The position numbers and the translations under genes are program-made. From Paracentrotus lividus (Eukaryota; Echinodermata; Echinoidea; Camarodonta; Echinidae), in the NCBI GenBank assembly GCA_940671915.1, contig CALNVZ010000174.1, positions 78,932,205 through 78,996,204 on the forward strand: a stretch of 64,000 nt of DNA, written 5' to 3'. The notes below the pieces were generated by a model, which ran no database searches, was not told the DNA's origin, and saw only the letters and a program-made list of their open reading frames with translations. Below, one piece after another: positions 35,811 through 49,535 of this stretch; position 1 is the stretch's first letter; each line of letters starts with the position of its first letter.

Positions 35811-37197
35811 AATATGCAATATGAATTAGAATTTAATTCCTTTTGAAGAAATTCGTCCTGAAGAAATCATCCTATGAAGTTTATTAGCATTCATACATTT
35901 CATTTGATAACATCTACAATGATCTATACTTGATGAATTTTGAAAAGCGGTTTATACGTGAAATTGTATGTAGGAATTCCGTCTGTCAGTCGATCAAAAT
36001 ATACCATCCGTCAGTCAGTGTTAACATTCTTTGGCATGGCATTAACCTTCACATGCCGCACTCGACCCAGGTGAGCTAAATGGGTACCAGGGCAGCAAAG
36101 CCAATATACCATTTTATTGGTACCAGTGATATTTAAACGTCATGTAACAACATGAATACATGGGACTACATTGTATCATTGACACAAGAGACTGTACGAA
36201 ATTTGGAAAAAGAAGCATTACATAGGAGATTGCCAAAGACAAGGTGAAGAATTCTGCGTTGCATGCAGAAGGAAATCCATGTTTACAACTGTCATGTGAT
36301 ATTACATAGCCACTCGATGAATAACTGAATCATGTGACATACAATTACATTATTATTAGGAAAGAAAGGAGGAGAAAGTGCATGTTTATTGCACTGCTTG
36401 CATCGGAAGCCCTCTTCAATTGATCGATACTAGCTACACCCTTTTATGACGTAGGCATGTGTCCTTTGAGACGTCAAGGTCAAAGACACTAGACTCGAGA
36501 GACCGTTGAAGTCTTTTTTCTGTGTGCTTCCCTTTCTGCTGCACCAAGATGAAATATCATATTTGCATTCTTTTTCCCCGACTATATCGCCTAAACCCCA
36601 ACTTGAAATAAAGTTCTTTTATGCATAAAGCTGGGTAAAGAAAATGATCCGTCTTAATTTATTTATTCTAATTCATTGTTACAAAAGAAAACATAGATTT
36701 AATTTGACACCATTTAAAAGATAATATTTCAAATTTTTTGAACGGTCCTGACTGTGACACCGGATTGTTGGTTAGATAAACATCCATATTTCACACAAAA
36801 TTCAGATCATTTAATTATTTGGCTTGTGTATATCATCATATCATCATCATCATCATCAACAACAACAACAACAACAACAACACAATATTGATACAACCCA
36901 ATGTAAATATTCACTGGAAATAAATATATATTTTTTTCAAAATATGTTTTTATCGGTTACGAATCCGCACTCAGGCCACTACGTGAAAACGATACCGAAT
37001 CGATAGCTGTTCTTGACCTTGCGATGGAGATCGATCAACTCGATCCATGTGCGTAAATTGAATATTTGACTATCAAAGTTCATTATGGTATTGATTCAAA
37101 TTGGTTTCCGTTTGGTTGATATCCAAACGATAGGATCGAGCTCGAATGTATCGATTTTGTTAAACCACATGTGATGCGGTACCCTTTGTGATACTTC
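35811..37197. other. Non-coding stretch
   Basis: No exon supported. It contains the compound ATC/AAC microsatellite. Confidence 0.4.
36832..36882. repeat. Compound (ATC)n(AAC)n microsatellite
   Basis: About eight ATC units directly followed by eight AAC units. Confidence 0.95.
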
Positions 37198-37199
37198 TA

Positions 37200-37681
37200 C
37201 AGAGCGTCCCAGAAAAAGGAAACCCGACTTTGAGAATCTCCTTTTAAAATTGTATAGCTTTAAATGACATTAAATTTTATTCATGTTAAAGAGTAATTCA
37301 TATTCTCTCCAGTGAAACTATGGATGACTGAGCACTTGGGCTTTACAAACGATTGTCATAATTGCATTGTACCAAGTTCGGGAAAAATCAACCCTTATGA
37401 ATGGACCCAGGAAGGCTTTCCACAAACAATGAAAGAATGATCAGAAAGCCAGGATAGCTTCTGCCAAAACTTGATACAAGATGATTTTGACAAAGGTTTT
37501 TAAAGCTAAAGTGCTCAGCAATTCATGACAGAACATGTATAAGTTTTGTATAGATTTGTCTATGAGTACGAGTTACTCTCTCACATGAAATAAATAGTAA
37601 TGTCACAGCTATTCAATTTTGATACCATGGATACGACGCCATCAAAGTTGGGTTTACCTTTTTTTTTTCTTTGATGTACTG
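37200..37681. mobile_element. Tc1/mariner-like MITE with TA target duplication
   Basis: The left end reads CAGAGCGTCCCAGAAAAA then GGAAACCCGACTTTGA; the right end on the minus strand reads CAGTACATCAAAGAAAA then GGTAAACCCAACTTTGA. TA flanks both ends (37198-37199, 37682-37683). CAG-starting TIRs with TA duplication are usual in Tc1-like transposons. Interior 480 bp, no transposase frame. Confidence 0.65.
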
Positions 37682-38800
37682 TATAGCCGGATGTGGAGCA
37701 CATGTTTTAAGCGCTATTCAAAATGTTGTGCGGAACTCTATCGTTGTAAACACATCGTTGTAAACACACCAATCTTCATATTCGTAATTAGAAGGGAACA
37801 CAAATTCACATTTTATCAAATGCACAAAATATGATGCCAACCTTTCTGGTGACTTTAATAGTTGATTTAATTGTATAGTTTATCTATTTAGGCTATTTAA
37901 TTTCCAGAAATATATCATCATACTTTTAGTTACCACTGTAATAGAAGACTATAAAGGACATATCTCTTCCGTCTATTAACATTTTTCACACACATCTACA
38001 AAAGTGCACATTAAGTCACCGAAACCAGAGTGGTTTAGGAGCTATTGGTGTGGAACACATGTTATTAGGAAACGTTTCGCCTTTTGAAGCGAAAAAGCCG
38101 AGTACGCGATAAGGAGATGATTGTCATTTCGTAATAAGTACTAATGTAAAGTTCACGGTTATGATCAATATGTAACGATTTAGGATCGACCTTTCTCCGC
38201 ACAGATGCATGGACATCTTTTCGGGGAAATGTCATTTTCAACATAACACAATGCACTATTGATATTGTTTCAGTTTAACATTGATTAATAATCTTATAGT
38301 TCTTATGTAAATATCGGTACATTCAACGATACCCTATTAACACATAATTTGTTACATGTTAACTATGTTACAGTAGGTAGGCCTATATCCCTCATGTATA
38401 ATTTTGCCTATCGCTTTTAAACATTACATTGACACTTATATAATTGAAACATGTTAAATCATTTGAGTGGTACTTAGCCTATTTAATTTTCTCAATATTT
38501 TTTAATAAATTATATTTAATTCGTGAATGCTCATCACAATTTATATAACAAATATTTTAATTCATAATTGAGAAATAAGGGGCATTTCAGGTAGCATAAT
38601 ATGATACATAGAATGAGTGTTGTCGATTACCTAATCTTGAACATATTAATGCACCGTCTAATTTCACGTCTATATAATTCTATACATTTTTTTTCAATAT
38701 AAAATAACACAGCTAATTCCATTATCTTATCCATTTCTGATTCCCTAAACAAAATATCTTCAGGCTATTTTTTGAACGAACAAACAAACCGCCCCTCAGT

Positions 38801-38822
38801 CCCCCCCCCCCCCCCCCCCCCC
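38801..38822. repeat. Poly-C tract
   Basis: 22 consecutive C residues. Confidence 0.9.
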
Positions 38823-39483
38823 TCCCCTCCTCTCCGCCCATTACGACATCCACATCTTCTCAAGACAACTCGTGTAAACGTCCAAGGCTGACATTTATTT
38901 GTTTTCTTGGACTTTATGGTAATGCATGTACCTTCCGGGTCCATTCTCTTTTTACATATCCATATCCACAATGTCACCTATACAAGTTGGATTCGAAGCC
39001 CGCAATCAGATATGATTTTGTGTCGTTTCTTACACTTCTACACACGGATCGCATATCATGCCTCAATGTCATATTTTGCTTTAGGAATGTAACGTTTGTA
39101 CGGCATTTGTCAGCGCATTAGTTAACTTTTTTTTCAATTGGCGCACGTTCAACTTCTGTTTCTTAGGAAATAGCCACATCTTGACAACGTTTGATGTGTC
39201 AATTCGGTCGTAGAAGAGAGATTGCTAAGTGCTTGTAGTGTTTTTATATTGCTGTAGTGTTTGTGCATGAAGGAGAAACGTCAGGGAATGGTCACTTACC
39301 CAGAGTTGGGATTTGACAGTAGCTTTTAAGATAACTACTATTTTACAAAATAATGTTGTTTGTTTAACAAAAACGGTTATATTCTCGGAAAAAAATATGC
39401 AATTCTGACAGATACGGGCTAAGAAAAGAGCAGAAAATTCCAAACAAAAAAATTACAAAACAAAAGAAAACCCAGCGCAACAT

Positions 39484-39503
39484 GCAAGCAAGCAAGCAAG
39501 CAA
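39484..39503. repeat. (GCAA)5 microsatellite
   Basis: Five GCAA units, then A-rich sequence. Confidence 0.9.
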
Positions 39504-40197
39504 CAACAAAAAAAAATACAAAAAGAAAAAAAATTGAATAAAATAAATTTTTAAAAATCTTAAGTTTGAAATATTGGTTAGAACGTAGATGGGAAGTACC
39601 AACATGAATACCGTGTTTTACTATTAAGTCGGGGGATCATATCTTAAGTCTATTATTGGTGATCGCGTTACAGAATAACTGTATTTCTGCACCAATATCG
39701 TTCTGGAAAAGAAAAACGTGATAGAATGCAAGTCATAAATATCAACTTCTATAATAAGATTCTTCACCAATTAAAATAAATTCTTATCCTTTACTACTCG
39801 AATGACAATTATAATATGACAGGGTGAATAAAGCAATTGTTCGCCAGCATTATATCACATGCATGCCATAAGTCAATAAAAAGGCTATTTCCTCTGCTTC
39901 CGGTCACATCATTGGTTAATGGGCAGTAGTCACGTGATACGTATTTGGCGTCATTTTGTTCCATGGAGCCACACAGAATACGAAGAACTCACGTATGGTA
40001 ATGTAAAAAGTTACCCAAGCATGCGGGGTGGGGCAAATACCCATATTTCTTCAGGACCTGACATGTCGAGATCTAAAAAGTAGTCCTCGCTAAGATTATT
40101 TTATCAGCCCAGACTAGTCGACAAAACAGGCGCATTAGGTCCTTACATGCTGGGTCGCCCAAAATAGCTGCCCTTTAAAAAATAGAGTTTTTTATAC

Positions 40198-40221
40198 AAA
40201 AAAAAAAAAAAAAAAAAAAAA
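40198..40221. repeat. Poly-A tract
   Basis: 24 A residues; no retroposon body recognised in front of it. Confidence 0.9.
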
Positions 40222-40889
40222 TCTCTAAACACACCGAGGCTACACAAAAAGAGACATTATTCAATCTGCGAGTTCGACATTTATGAAACTCTTGAAGGAT
40301 CTTATTAATGCCTTGGATGATCTATGTTCTGGAAAAGTGTGTCAAAGGTCCCTGTTGATGAAAAAAGGGGGTAGCCATGTTAGATTGTGCACAGATAAAA
40401 CGAATCGCTTTGAATTTATCATCACAGGTCTAGCTTGTTGAAATTACTCAAAGCTTATACATTTCATATTTCGGCCTAATCCGCATTTCTCGAACTCAGA
40501 GAGATAAATTCACAGGTTATAAGGACAGAATGATATGTATCTTGCCCGGACGACAAGAAATATTTATGAGACTGACCTCTAAGTTTACTTGTAACACTAT
40601 TCAGTTTGATGTTGCATACAGCATCTTGCCAGCAAAGTCACGCACAACAATGTGACGAAGAAGTACCAACGAAGTTTAAAGGAACGATGCACTTTCATAG
40701 AAATTGATAATGCGTTCATAATGATAATAAAGTCTCAAGTGAGGACGAAGTAGAGATATTTAGGACTAATTCTGCTACTCTAGTTTAAAAGTTTATTGTT
40801 CAGCTTCTGTATTTACTTCAACCTAGGATTTCTCTTGAATTGGCCTTACAATGACCGCACTATATCTCTACTGTATAATTCTATCACGT

Positions 40890-40981
40890 TTTCTCTCTCC
40901 CTCTTGCTCTATCTCTCACTTCTTCTCTCTCTCCCTCCCCCTCTCTCTTTCTCTCTCTTTCTATCTCTCTCTCTCTCTCTT
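40890..40981. repeat. CT-rich low-complexity tract
   Basis: Imperfect (CT)n with T and CCC interruptions; reading frames over it are Ser/Leu artefacts. Confidence 0.9.
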
Positions 40982-41688
40982 GGTCACCATTTCGTCTCAC
41001 AACCATCGTTCCTATCTCTACTGTCTCTACTTGCCGTATTAAAGCTACATAAAGAAAACAAAATCCGCTCTTTTTATCTCTGCAATGTATTTGGTGAACA
41101 AAATAGTCAACGGCCTCCTTCGCTTTAAGGTCGCGGGTTGGAATGCATAGTTACTAGATGTATCCTTATCATTCCACCTCCATGTATATATCAGAAGATA
41201 GAGCAAGTCGTTTGATTTATGGATCTCTTTGGACCTAGAAAGGTAGGGAAATGAAGATGACGTCACAACCATAATACTCGTTTGCAATCACAGTGCGGCT
41301 GTGTTTATAAACATAGCTGCTGCATGCAGTTTGTTAAGTATCGAGCAGGCAAATCTTGGGATGGAAACAAAGATACGGGCAGCAGAAATGTATCGGCTCA
41401 TTTCAGAGCAAACATGGCAAATAACAAAGGTATAAAAGTTAAAGGTGCATTTCATAGTTCTATATGCATTTAAGAAATTTTAACTCGTTAACAGTAGTCA
41501 CCAATCCTCCTGTATAGAAATTTGACAGTAGACGCTACACTCTTATACCGGATGTAAACTCATCGCAAAAATGGTGTCAGATTGAAAATGTGTTGTAGAC
41601 GATAATATCAATCTTAGAAAAATGATTTTCTATTTCTCCACAGTTAATATTAGGATAAGCATTTTAGTGTTTTTGATGTAGGCCTATG

Positions 41689-41691
<3 letters not shown>

Positions 41692-41720
<29 letters not shown>
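41692..41720. repeat. Poly-A tract next to a TAGGCCTA word
   Basis: 29 A residues preceded by GTAGGCCTATGTAT. A similar TAGGCCTA/poly-A pairing ends the SINE at 60310. Confidence 0.9.
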
Positions 41721-42340
41721 CGGTGTCGCGATTTCGAACTGCCATTTTCGAACAATGAATGTCTGGTTATACTTTTGCATTACCATAATATATCATACTA
41801 CATTTTTTTTTAAATGACGATTCTAAATTATTTTGTGACAACATTTGAGTTTGTAGAGGTTATATTCATGTCGAAGTCTTATTGCTAAAAATACATAACA
41901 TCGGTAAGCCTCACAAAATCGGCAACACCACACAGACCCAAATATATTTCAGGGGTATTTTATCGGAACTGTCAAACTGTCCTGATCTCGACCCCTAAAT
42001 ATGTTTTCTGCACTCCACAAAATTTTCGGCGGTAGATGGGTCGCCGCTTCCTCATAAATTCTATTTTTCCTCGACGAACTTTCCATTAAAAAAGCGGGTC
42101 TTTTAGCTTGACCGGGACACTATCCTGTAATAAACTTGTCAAGACAACTCACAACAGCTGGGCAGCTTCGGTCCAGGTCTTTGCAGTCAAAACATTTTCT
42201 ATCAAAGAGCGATGAAGTCATTACTTCATAACGAATTCAATTTATTCGGGATAAGATGCGCGCCCAAATGGATCGTCAGTCTATCAAAAGTGGATAGTAA
42301 AGCTACAACAACAACAAAAGACACCACACATACATATTAC

Positions 42341-42392
42341 ACATACACACGCGCACACGCACACACACAACACTCACACACACACACACACC

Positions 42393-42428
<36 letters not shown>
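42341..42428. repeat. Interrupted (CA)n microsatellite
   Basis: CA runs with occasional G, T and C interruptions. Confidence 0.95.
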
Positions 42429-42429
<1 letters not shown>

Positions 42430-43276
42430 CTTACAAAACAACAAAATTATTCATATTTTGAATTGAGTTATGGAAATTTGTTTTTATATTCTATAGAATT
42501 TTGGGAAATGCTTTATGACCGCATTGATATTGGGAAATTAAAAAATCTGAATCTCCATTCCGTGGAACCTGGATCCCCCATTGTTATAGGCCTGTCACAA
42601 ACACCACCCAACATATAAAAAGCCTCCAAAGTTGTCCCTTTTTACATTCGTCTATGTGTCAACATCACTTTCTGCAAAAAATCAATTTATTATGTTAATC
42701 AAGGAAATGTTACATTCGACAGACAAACTTTGATTGGAATGCGAACAACAAAAAGAAATAGACAAACCAACCACAAATATAGAAATCCGTTGAATTACAA
42801 TATTTGCTTGGGGCGTTCTGGAGGTTAACTCTCCCAAATGTAGGCCCCATTGGGTCGAGCGAACAAAACACCAATCACAATTCTTGTCCACATAAAACAA
42901 GCTAGACGATTGGAGATATGCCGTAATCTCCAATGATTTACCACTTTCACTCACCAATCACAAGAGTTAGCCCTGATTCTAGTCGTCTGTTTGTGACTCC
43001 CGATGAATATTAGAAAAATACCAGGAAAGAAAACCCAAAGAAAATATTGATAGATACATGTTTAAAGCATTACTGTCGCAATTACGGTTAAAAATAGCAT
43101 TTTTATAACACCGTGCTAATTATGATAGGCATATAAATTAATATTCAGCTGTATTTGAAAAGTTAGAACAAGAATAGTGTGCAGGGTTTATAAAATTAAA
43201 AACATAAAAAACATCAGGAAAATTATTTTGAAACATAAGGGAGAAAATTATTTATAGCAGGGGGGGGGTGTTATTA

Positions 43277-43283
43277 CAACAAC

Positions 43284-43334
<51 letters not shown>
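43277..43334. repeat. (AAC)n/(AAT)n microsatellite after poly-G
   Basis: Preceded by nine G at 43260-43268; about 17 AAT units. Confidence 0.95.
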
Positions 43335-43336
<2 letters not shown>

Positions 43337-44064
43337 CAATATTTATAACGCGCAACATATCCATCTCAAGAGATGCTCAATGCGCATCCCCTGCATGGGT
43401 AAATCGTCAACTGTAAATCTGTAAATGTTCAGAGTCTTCTGGTATAAAGTCATAAGAATGGAATAAATAAGGATGGAATGCATGCTATATTCCAAGACGT
43501 GTACAGAGTCGTTTACATTACTACAACTCACACATGATAAACATGTAATAAGGAATAATTTCTTCACCTCTCCGAAACTAGGCACAATTTCAATTTCAAT
43601 ACCTTTAGACAATTTCACTAGACACATTTTCATCGTGGAGTGGGGGGGGGGGGTGAATAAAATGCTACAAACATAAAAAATACCCGTCAAAATGTTCAAA
43701 ATTATGCTGACCATTTTTGGAAAATTTGACAACAAAATATCTTCTTTCTCCAGGGACTTGGTTTATACAGTAGCCGCACGCTCCCTCAGCTGGGCCAGAA
43801 GAGAGGGGAAGTTTTGCAATTCCAAAGTCTCATTTTTCCTCCCAGAACAGTTGTCTCCAATATTTTACGCAAATGACAGTCGGATGTCAAATGAACCAGC
43901 TGGTTGTTCGTACCTCGTGAAAGACGTCATGGGTCTTGGTTGAAAGCATCTTCAACGCAGTTGCATCAAACAACTCCTTCTTCTAAAATTTGCTTCTTAC
44001 AAATAAAAAACATATAATACCAGTTGCAAAACGAATATTATTTAGGAAAAGAGGTCAATACATT

Positions 44065-45170
44065 GAGTGATTTCACGTTCGGTTTTATAATCGGTGTTAG
44101 TGTTTATTTTGGAGCAGAAGTCTGATCTAACACCGAACGTGAAATGGAAATAAAATCAGTCGGTGTTAGGTGTTGACCTCTAAATTTTGACGTATTTCCG
44201 GTTGCTGGTGTTTCATTTTGTGTCAAATGTCGTCTGCTGAACCGAGCTCTGCAGCCGGTGTTAAATTTCACGTGCAAATTTCCATTGACCAACACTAAAC
44301 CCCTAGGGATTAAGAAAAAGTTCATTTCACACTCGGTGTTAGTGTTGGTGTTGGCCAACGTTTGGTTTGTCTTGTGAATAATAAGGGCAGTGGAGGGTCC
44401 AGTGGCAGAGAAACTATACTTTATTTTACAGAATAATTAATCAATTAATATATTAGACCAAAGAGGGTACTTCAAGACCTACAAAATTGGTTCATTTTTG
44501 GGTTAACGAGATGGATTCACAAATTGGCAACTACTCTTCAAGCCTAACAAGGGTCCAAGAAATTTCATCTAAATTCATTGGAAAAAATGATTAGAGAATA
44601 TAAAATAAGGTATTCCGTAGTAAATCGTATAAGGAATAAATATCATCAACATGGATGTCTTCTCAATCTATATTTTAGGAACAAAAGGCATGATCAATCA
44701 CTGCTAATCTGAACCGATGTACGAAATTATAGGGTCTGGGGGCTACGCGCTGCGCGGCCCAGCCTGGCTTTGAAGTGAACTAGATAACGCTCCATTTCCT
44801 GCTGCTTGCAAAAAACTGCCCGAGATATAAACTGTAAACTTACTGTTTCGTCAAAAATATCCATCATGAGGTAAATTTGTATCAAAGAGAGGTTTGAAGA
44901 AGGATTAATTTCGATTTACTGGTATGATTCTAACCTTTTAGTGCCTTCTTCAGGTATATTCGAACAGTTTTAAACAACAAAACCGGTACTTCGCTACGAA
45001 TTGCGTCGACGCCATTTTTCTTCAGACGACGGTGTTAGGCTATCGATCCGCGCGTGTTTGGATATCGGTATCGACTCTCATGATCTGAGCTCGGTGTTTG
45101 AGCTCGATTTTAGCAGAATTTCACTCTGCTAACACTAACACCAACACCAACACCGAACGTGAAATCACTC
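44065..45170. mobile_element. 1.1-kb fold-back TIR element with ATT duplication
   Basis: Ends GAGTGATTTCACGTTCGGT and ACCGAACGTGAAATCACTC are perfect inverted 19-mers flanked by ATT on both sides (44062-44064, 45171-45173). The motifs extend into GGTGTTAGTGTT/AACACTAACACC arrays, and an extra inverted copy of CACCGAACGTGAAAT lies at 44131-44145, making a hairpin at the left end. The interior is not coding; peptides such as TNTNTE come from the repeat. Confidence 0.85.
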
Positions 45171-45173
45171 ATT

Positions 45174-46991
45174 ATGGCCATATACGCGATATATGTGATG
45201 CATTTCACATCGAACTTGACAAATTCAAAGGATCTTCGTTTGCAACTTCAGAAACTGAAATATTGTTGTTTTTAGTTCTTAGGGCACTGCCATTCATGAC
45301 ATACATTTTCAATGTATCGTAAGTTCTAAATTCTTGTTGGTGAAGTTTTGTTGAAGAATTATATTTCATCTTTGGTGTTGTGAGGATAGAGCTAGCTGGT
45401 TTTTGAAGGTAATAGGAAAGCTGCAATGGTCGTGATGGTGGTAAAAGCCATTGTACCAAATTCACCACAGGAAAAAAGTCTGGCCTGATATTACAAACAT
45501 TCTCGTTAACGTCTTGCGCAAAGAGCTCAAATCTTTGAAAGATTTACGGTTACTTACAAGCTTTGTTTTCTCTAGAACCTCAAGTCGTTAACCCTTCCTA
45601 TACTGTAAGGTCGCTACCTCTATCAAAGATCAAACGGTCAGCTATCAAGCCATGTATCTTGTCTTGATAACATTATTGTTATGCTCATCCAATCGTTTAC
45701 GACGCCTCCTACTGCTCAGATCGTAAAGCACCATCACCGTTACGTAGGTAACCTTGTGTGATGTATGCTAGATGTATCAGTTATGACTTAGGTTCAGATC
45801 ATGATGGTTTAGTAACCTCTGTATGAATCTCATGTTATAATGTTTATAATTAATATTTGTGTGATTTTACTCAAGCTGTATTTGTAAATTATGTGCTTTC
45901 CCAGTTGCTCAGAGATAACTTTTACCAAGGAGCTTAGTACTAATCTGTCTCATCTCTGCATTCGTTGAGATGATATATCTTGTGACATCATCTTCTTACA
46001 TTTAAAAAAAAAAGCTTCTCATTTTTAAAACACTTTTAAAAGATATCAAAACAATTTGCTGTATGACAAACTGATACGGGAGACCATCCATTCAGTGTTG
46101 TTGTCATGGTGATAATATCAAACAACATCAGTGGAACTAATAGATCAACAATACATTTTTGTTGTAGAGTGTCAAAATCCGTTCTATTCTGATAGACCTA
46201 AATATAACCACGCATTGATTATATACTATGACTACATTATAAAGTGAACAGTTTAAAAATATAAATTTTCTTTCATATTCTTCGATCACATGCTTGAAAT
46301 AGTTGATGGGTCATGTATGTAATTATTTCAAACTTTTCCTTTAGATTTCTCCGAATTTTCCTTTCCATAAAATCTTCGAGACATCCATACAAATATTTCT
46401 GCCTCCAGCAAAACCACAGCCCAAGCCATTTTCTTTTTTATTGTCAATATTCAGGAGGGATGTCTTTTTGCTGTTTACATTATTATAAATACATTCAGGC
46501 CGTCATATTTTAGTCAACTTCTGGGTATGCACGAGGGTTCAAAAGTGTCCCCTTTCTTTTATAGCAACCCTCCGCGACTGCAAATAGCCTCCGGACTTGG
46601 CTTTTGTTTCAGAGAATCGTCGACCACAATCTTACTGTGTTTCAGATGAGGTCGTTTTCGAGGATCGCGTAGATGATGAGGCCAGACGACATCGAAGGGG
46701 TTAGTAGGTCAACCATATTTAATCTTGATGTGATGGGGTGGTAGGTCATTTCCTTAGCATGCTTAGGATATGAGGTTAGTGGGTTCCGTCTTTATATCAA
46801 AGTTATCACTCGGGCGTCACACAACCATTTCAAAAGGTGGTGCCGAAAAAATAGTAAAACAATCCCCGACGAAACAATATGTATATTACATATATATACA
46901 TGTAGATATATATATTCATATACACACAGAAAAATATATACATGTATGTATGCACAGAATGAGTCAGAAAAGAAAATCCCATCATTTAGAA
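45174..46991. other. Non-coding stretch, no supported exon
   Basis: A short open segment behind TTTTGTTTCAG at 46617-46706 was considered as an exon but is too short to support. Confidence 0.4.
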
Positions 46992-47219
46992 GTTGTCTTG
47001 TATGAACATTTAATCATGGATTTTATTATATGTCTTGCTAGAGTCATCCTCTTAGCATCTGTTGGCACACCCTTTTCATTTGGATCATTGCAGGCATGAC
47101 TGTATAACAGACAATCTTCAGAAGACAGCAAAATCTCAATAGCGCCAAGTGGCTGGGTGAATAATAAACAAGTTAAAAATATAACTTGTGTGCACGCACA
47201 AAGACACACAAACCATTAT

Positions 47220-47222
<3 letters not shown>

Positions 47223-47258
<36 letters not shown>
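47223..47258. repeat. (CA)18 microsatellite
   Basis: Left-arm CA run of the inverted repeat. Confidence 0.95.
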
Positions 47259-47261
<3 letters not shown>

Positions 47262-47460
47262 CACATGCACACCCACACCCTCACCCACACATACACACCC
47301 ACATACAACCTTCCACAAACATACACTCTCATACACTCACACACCCTATCACACGGCACCCACAATTATCCTTTCTGATTAATCATTGATGTTTGATCAC
47401 CAAGACCATAACTGAATGTTTGGGAAGTAGTAATCGATAACAACTGTTGTGAGTGAGTAG

Positions 47461-47477
47461 TGTGTGTGTGTGTGTGT

Positions 47478-47529
<52 letters not shown>
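47461..47529. repeat. (GT)n microsatellite
   Basis: Right-arm GT run, one phase slip near 47478. Confidence 0.95.
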
Positions 47530-47534
<5 letters not shown>

Positions 47535-47760
47535 ATGGATGTATGTGGTGTGTGGGAACGAGGGCGTGAATGTGTATGTGTCTATATTTGTTTTAATCTT
47601 TATCCATCCACTTGGCACAATTCAGATGTTGCAGTCTTCTGAAGATTGTTACTCAGTCACACGTGCAAAGATCAAAATGAAAAGGGCACCGACATAATGC
47701 TCGGAGAATGACTCTACCAAGACATATCATGAAACCCATGATTAAATTTCAGGCTTCAAC

Positions 47761-49535
47761 AAAAACAAATTCAATATGATGGGACTTTTTTTCTCTACTC
47801 ACTCTTTATAGCAATGGTCTGCCTACTTTGAAAGTTTACATCAAAACGTATGTGTTATCATGGGATTTGTGTCCGGGCTTTAGGCTTTTTGATTGGTAAA
47901 CCCAATTGCATACGTTCTATGATAATAATAATAATGAGGAAGAATCCATTTCCATGATTAATTTTATTCAATCGTTTATGTTCGTTTGCAACTGGGCTGA
48001 TTATTTTACCGGCATTATATCCAACTTAAATACTAATCTTTTGATAATCGCAATATTTAATTTGATATCAAGGTCTCTTCCTAAATAAATAAATATTTTC
48101 ATTACTTATCAAATAGACAACTCTTTGAATTCCATAACTTTAAATTGCATATATTACTTTTTTCTTTTGAAGTGTTTTACATTCAGGAGAGCACAAAACG
48201 GCAAAGCATCATATTATGTTTGATTAAATTGCTCAAATAATTATGATCATCCTATATTAGGGCTTTCCAAAGACAGAAACACCGACTATATGTTTATTGA
48301 AGTATTTTCTCGGTAATTGTGGGCGAGATGTTGTTAATTAACAGAAATAAAACACAATCAAACACCTTCATTATAATTGATGTCTGACATAGCAATACAC
48401 AACCACCCCTGACTAATTCTATTTTGCGCTTAAAACTGTGAAGGAAATAGTTTCGCGGGTTGCAAACCAGAATTAAATCAATTTGATAAAATCTATCATT
48501 AGGCCCTAATGCGGTATCATTTCAAAGAATTTTCGTTCTAATCTGCTAATTGCAAATGCAATCATATTCATGTAAATTGTATTGGTATTTTATGATATCA
48601 AGTGACAGTTTGTTGTGTTTTTATATAACGGTTTTAACTAGCCATATCCAATAAACATGGACATTAATACCCTGCCAAAGATTACTCCAGATTTTACGTT
48701 TCAAAATTTATATAACTTATCTAAAAAATAAATAATTAATATCGGACTGTTGATAAAATATAGCCCTATTGATAAATTAATAAGTTTTCTCGGAAATCTT
48801 GGAAAGAAATAGAGAAAATGAATATTATAATATACAAAGACAGTCATAACAACCTTTATTTCAGAGTTAGAATAATTTTTTATATCACACATTGAAAAGA
48901 AATAATTCTTAATGCAAAATATAAATCTTACGTAAATATAATGATTGATTTTAAGTATACAAAAACACATACAGTGATTGAAAGCCGTTTAATGCTTTAT
49001 CATAAAATAATTTATTGTAAGCGAGTAAGTTTCCCCCTAAAAAAGCCCATCAAATCTTCCAGCGTAGCAAATTATTCAAGTTGAAACCAAGCATGTGATT
49101 AAACTAGGGTTGTTATATAGCAGATTCTCGAAAATTGGTGACATCCATGACTTTATAACGGCTGAATGAGCACAACATGAATTAAAAAAAAAAAAAAAAA
49201 TCACGATTTTTTTTTTCAAAAACAGCAAAATCGCAATCGTTCGCAATTTTATATTATATACATGTATGATAGAAGGGGAATGTACCGTCATACCCGTCTA
49301 TAAACAATGTAAGCAGCAGTGGAGTAAGTAGTACGGTTGTAGATTGTAAAGTCGTCTGTGTTCAATAATCTGGAAATTGTCCTCTTAAGAGAGGACAACA
49401 TTACTCTCCTCAAGCTTTGGGTGTGTTCCTGCTTCCTAGTTGGTAGATGGTAATTCGCTTGTTGTTCATTAGATAAGAAAATATCTTATAATGGATGATT
49501 GTCGGGATGACTGGCATTATATAAAAATATAAATA
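47761..49535. other. AT-rich flank 3' of the GPCR gene
   Basis: No exon. The nearest AATAAA on the minus strand that I see is near 49010, about 0.5 kb past the GPCR stop, and may or may not be its polyadenylation signal. Poly-A lies at 49184-49200. Confidence 0.4.

Larger units (their letters stand above)
37684..44061. other. Non-coding stretch rich in simple repeats
   Basis: Poly-C, poly-A, CT-rich, CA and AAT tracts dominate. No reading frame with coding character was found outside them. Confidence 0.45.
46992..47760. repeat. ~770-bp inverted repeat with CA and GT microsatellites in its arms
   Basis: The left arm from 46992 (TTTAATCATGG, TATGTCTTG, TAGAGTCAT, CCCTTTTCATTT, AATCTTCAGAAGAC, GCCAAGTGG) reappears in reverse complement in the right arm ending at 47760 with roughly three-quarters identity by eye. 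The arms lead inward to a (CA)n tract at 47223-47258 and a (GT)n tract at 47461-47529, so the microsatellites are also inverted with respect to each other. Confidence 0.8.

Noticed and set aside
43343..43735. 130-codon minus-strand open frame
   Set aside because: Begins with no credible context and runs beside microsatellite and poly-G; no recognisable motif.
46617..46706. Open segment behind TTTTGTTTCAG resembling a terminal exon
   Set aside because: About 29 codons only, no nearby polyadenylation signal outside a repeat, no partner exon.
47136..47697. His/Thr- or Cys/Val-repeat open frames
   Set aside because: Translations of CA/GT microsatellites.
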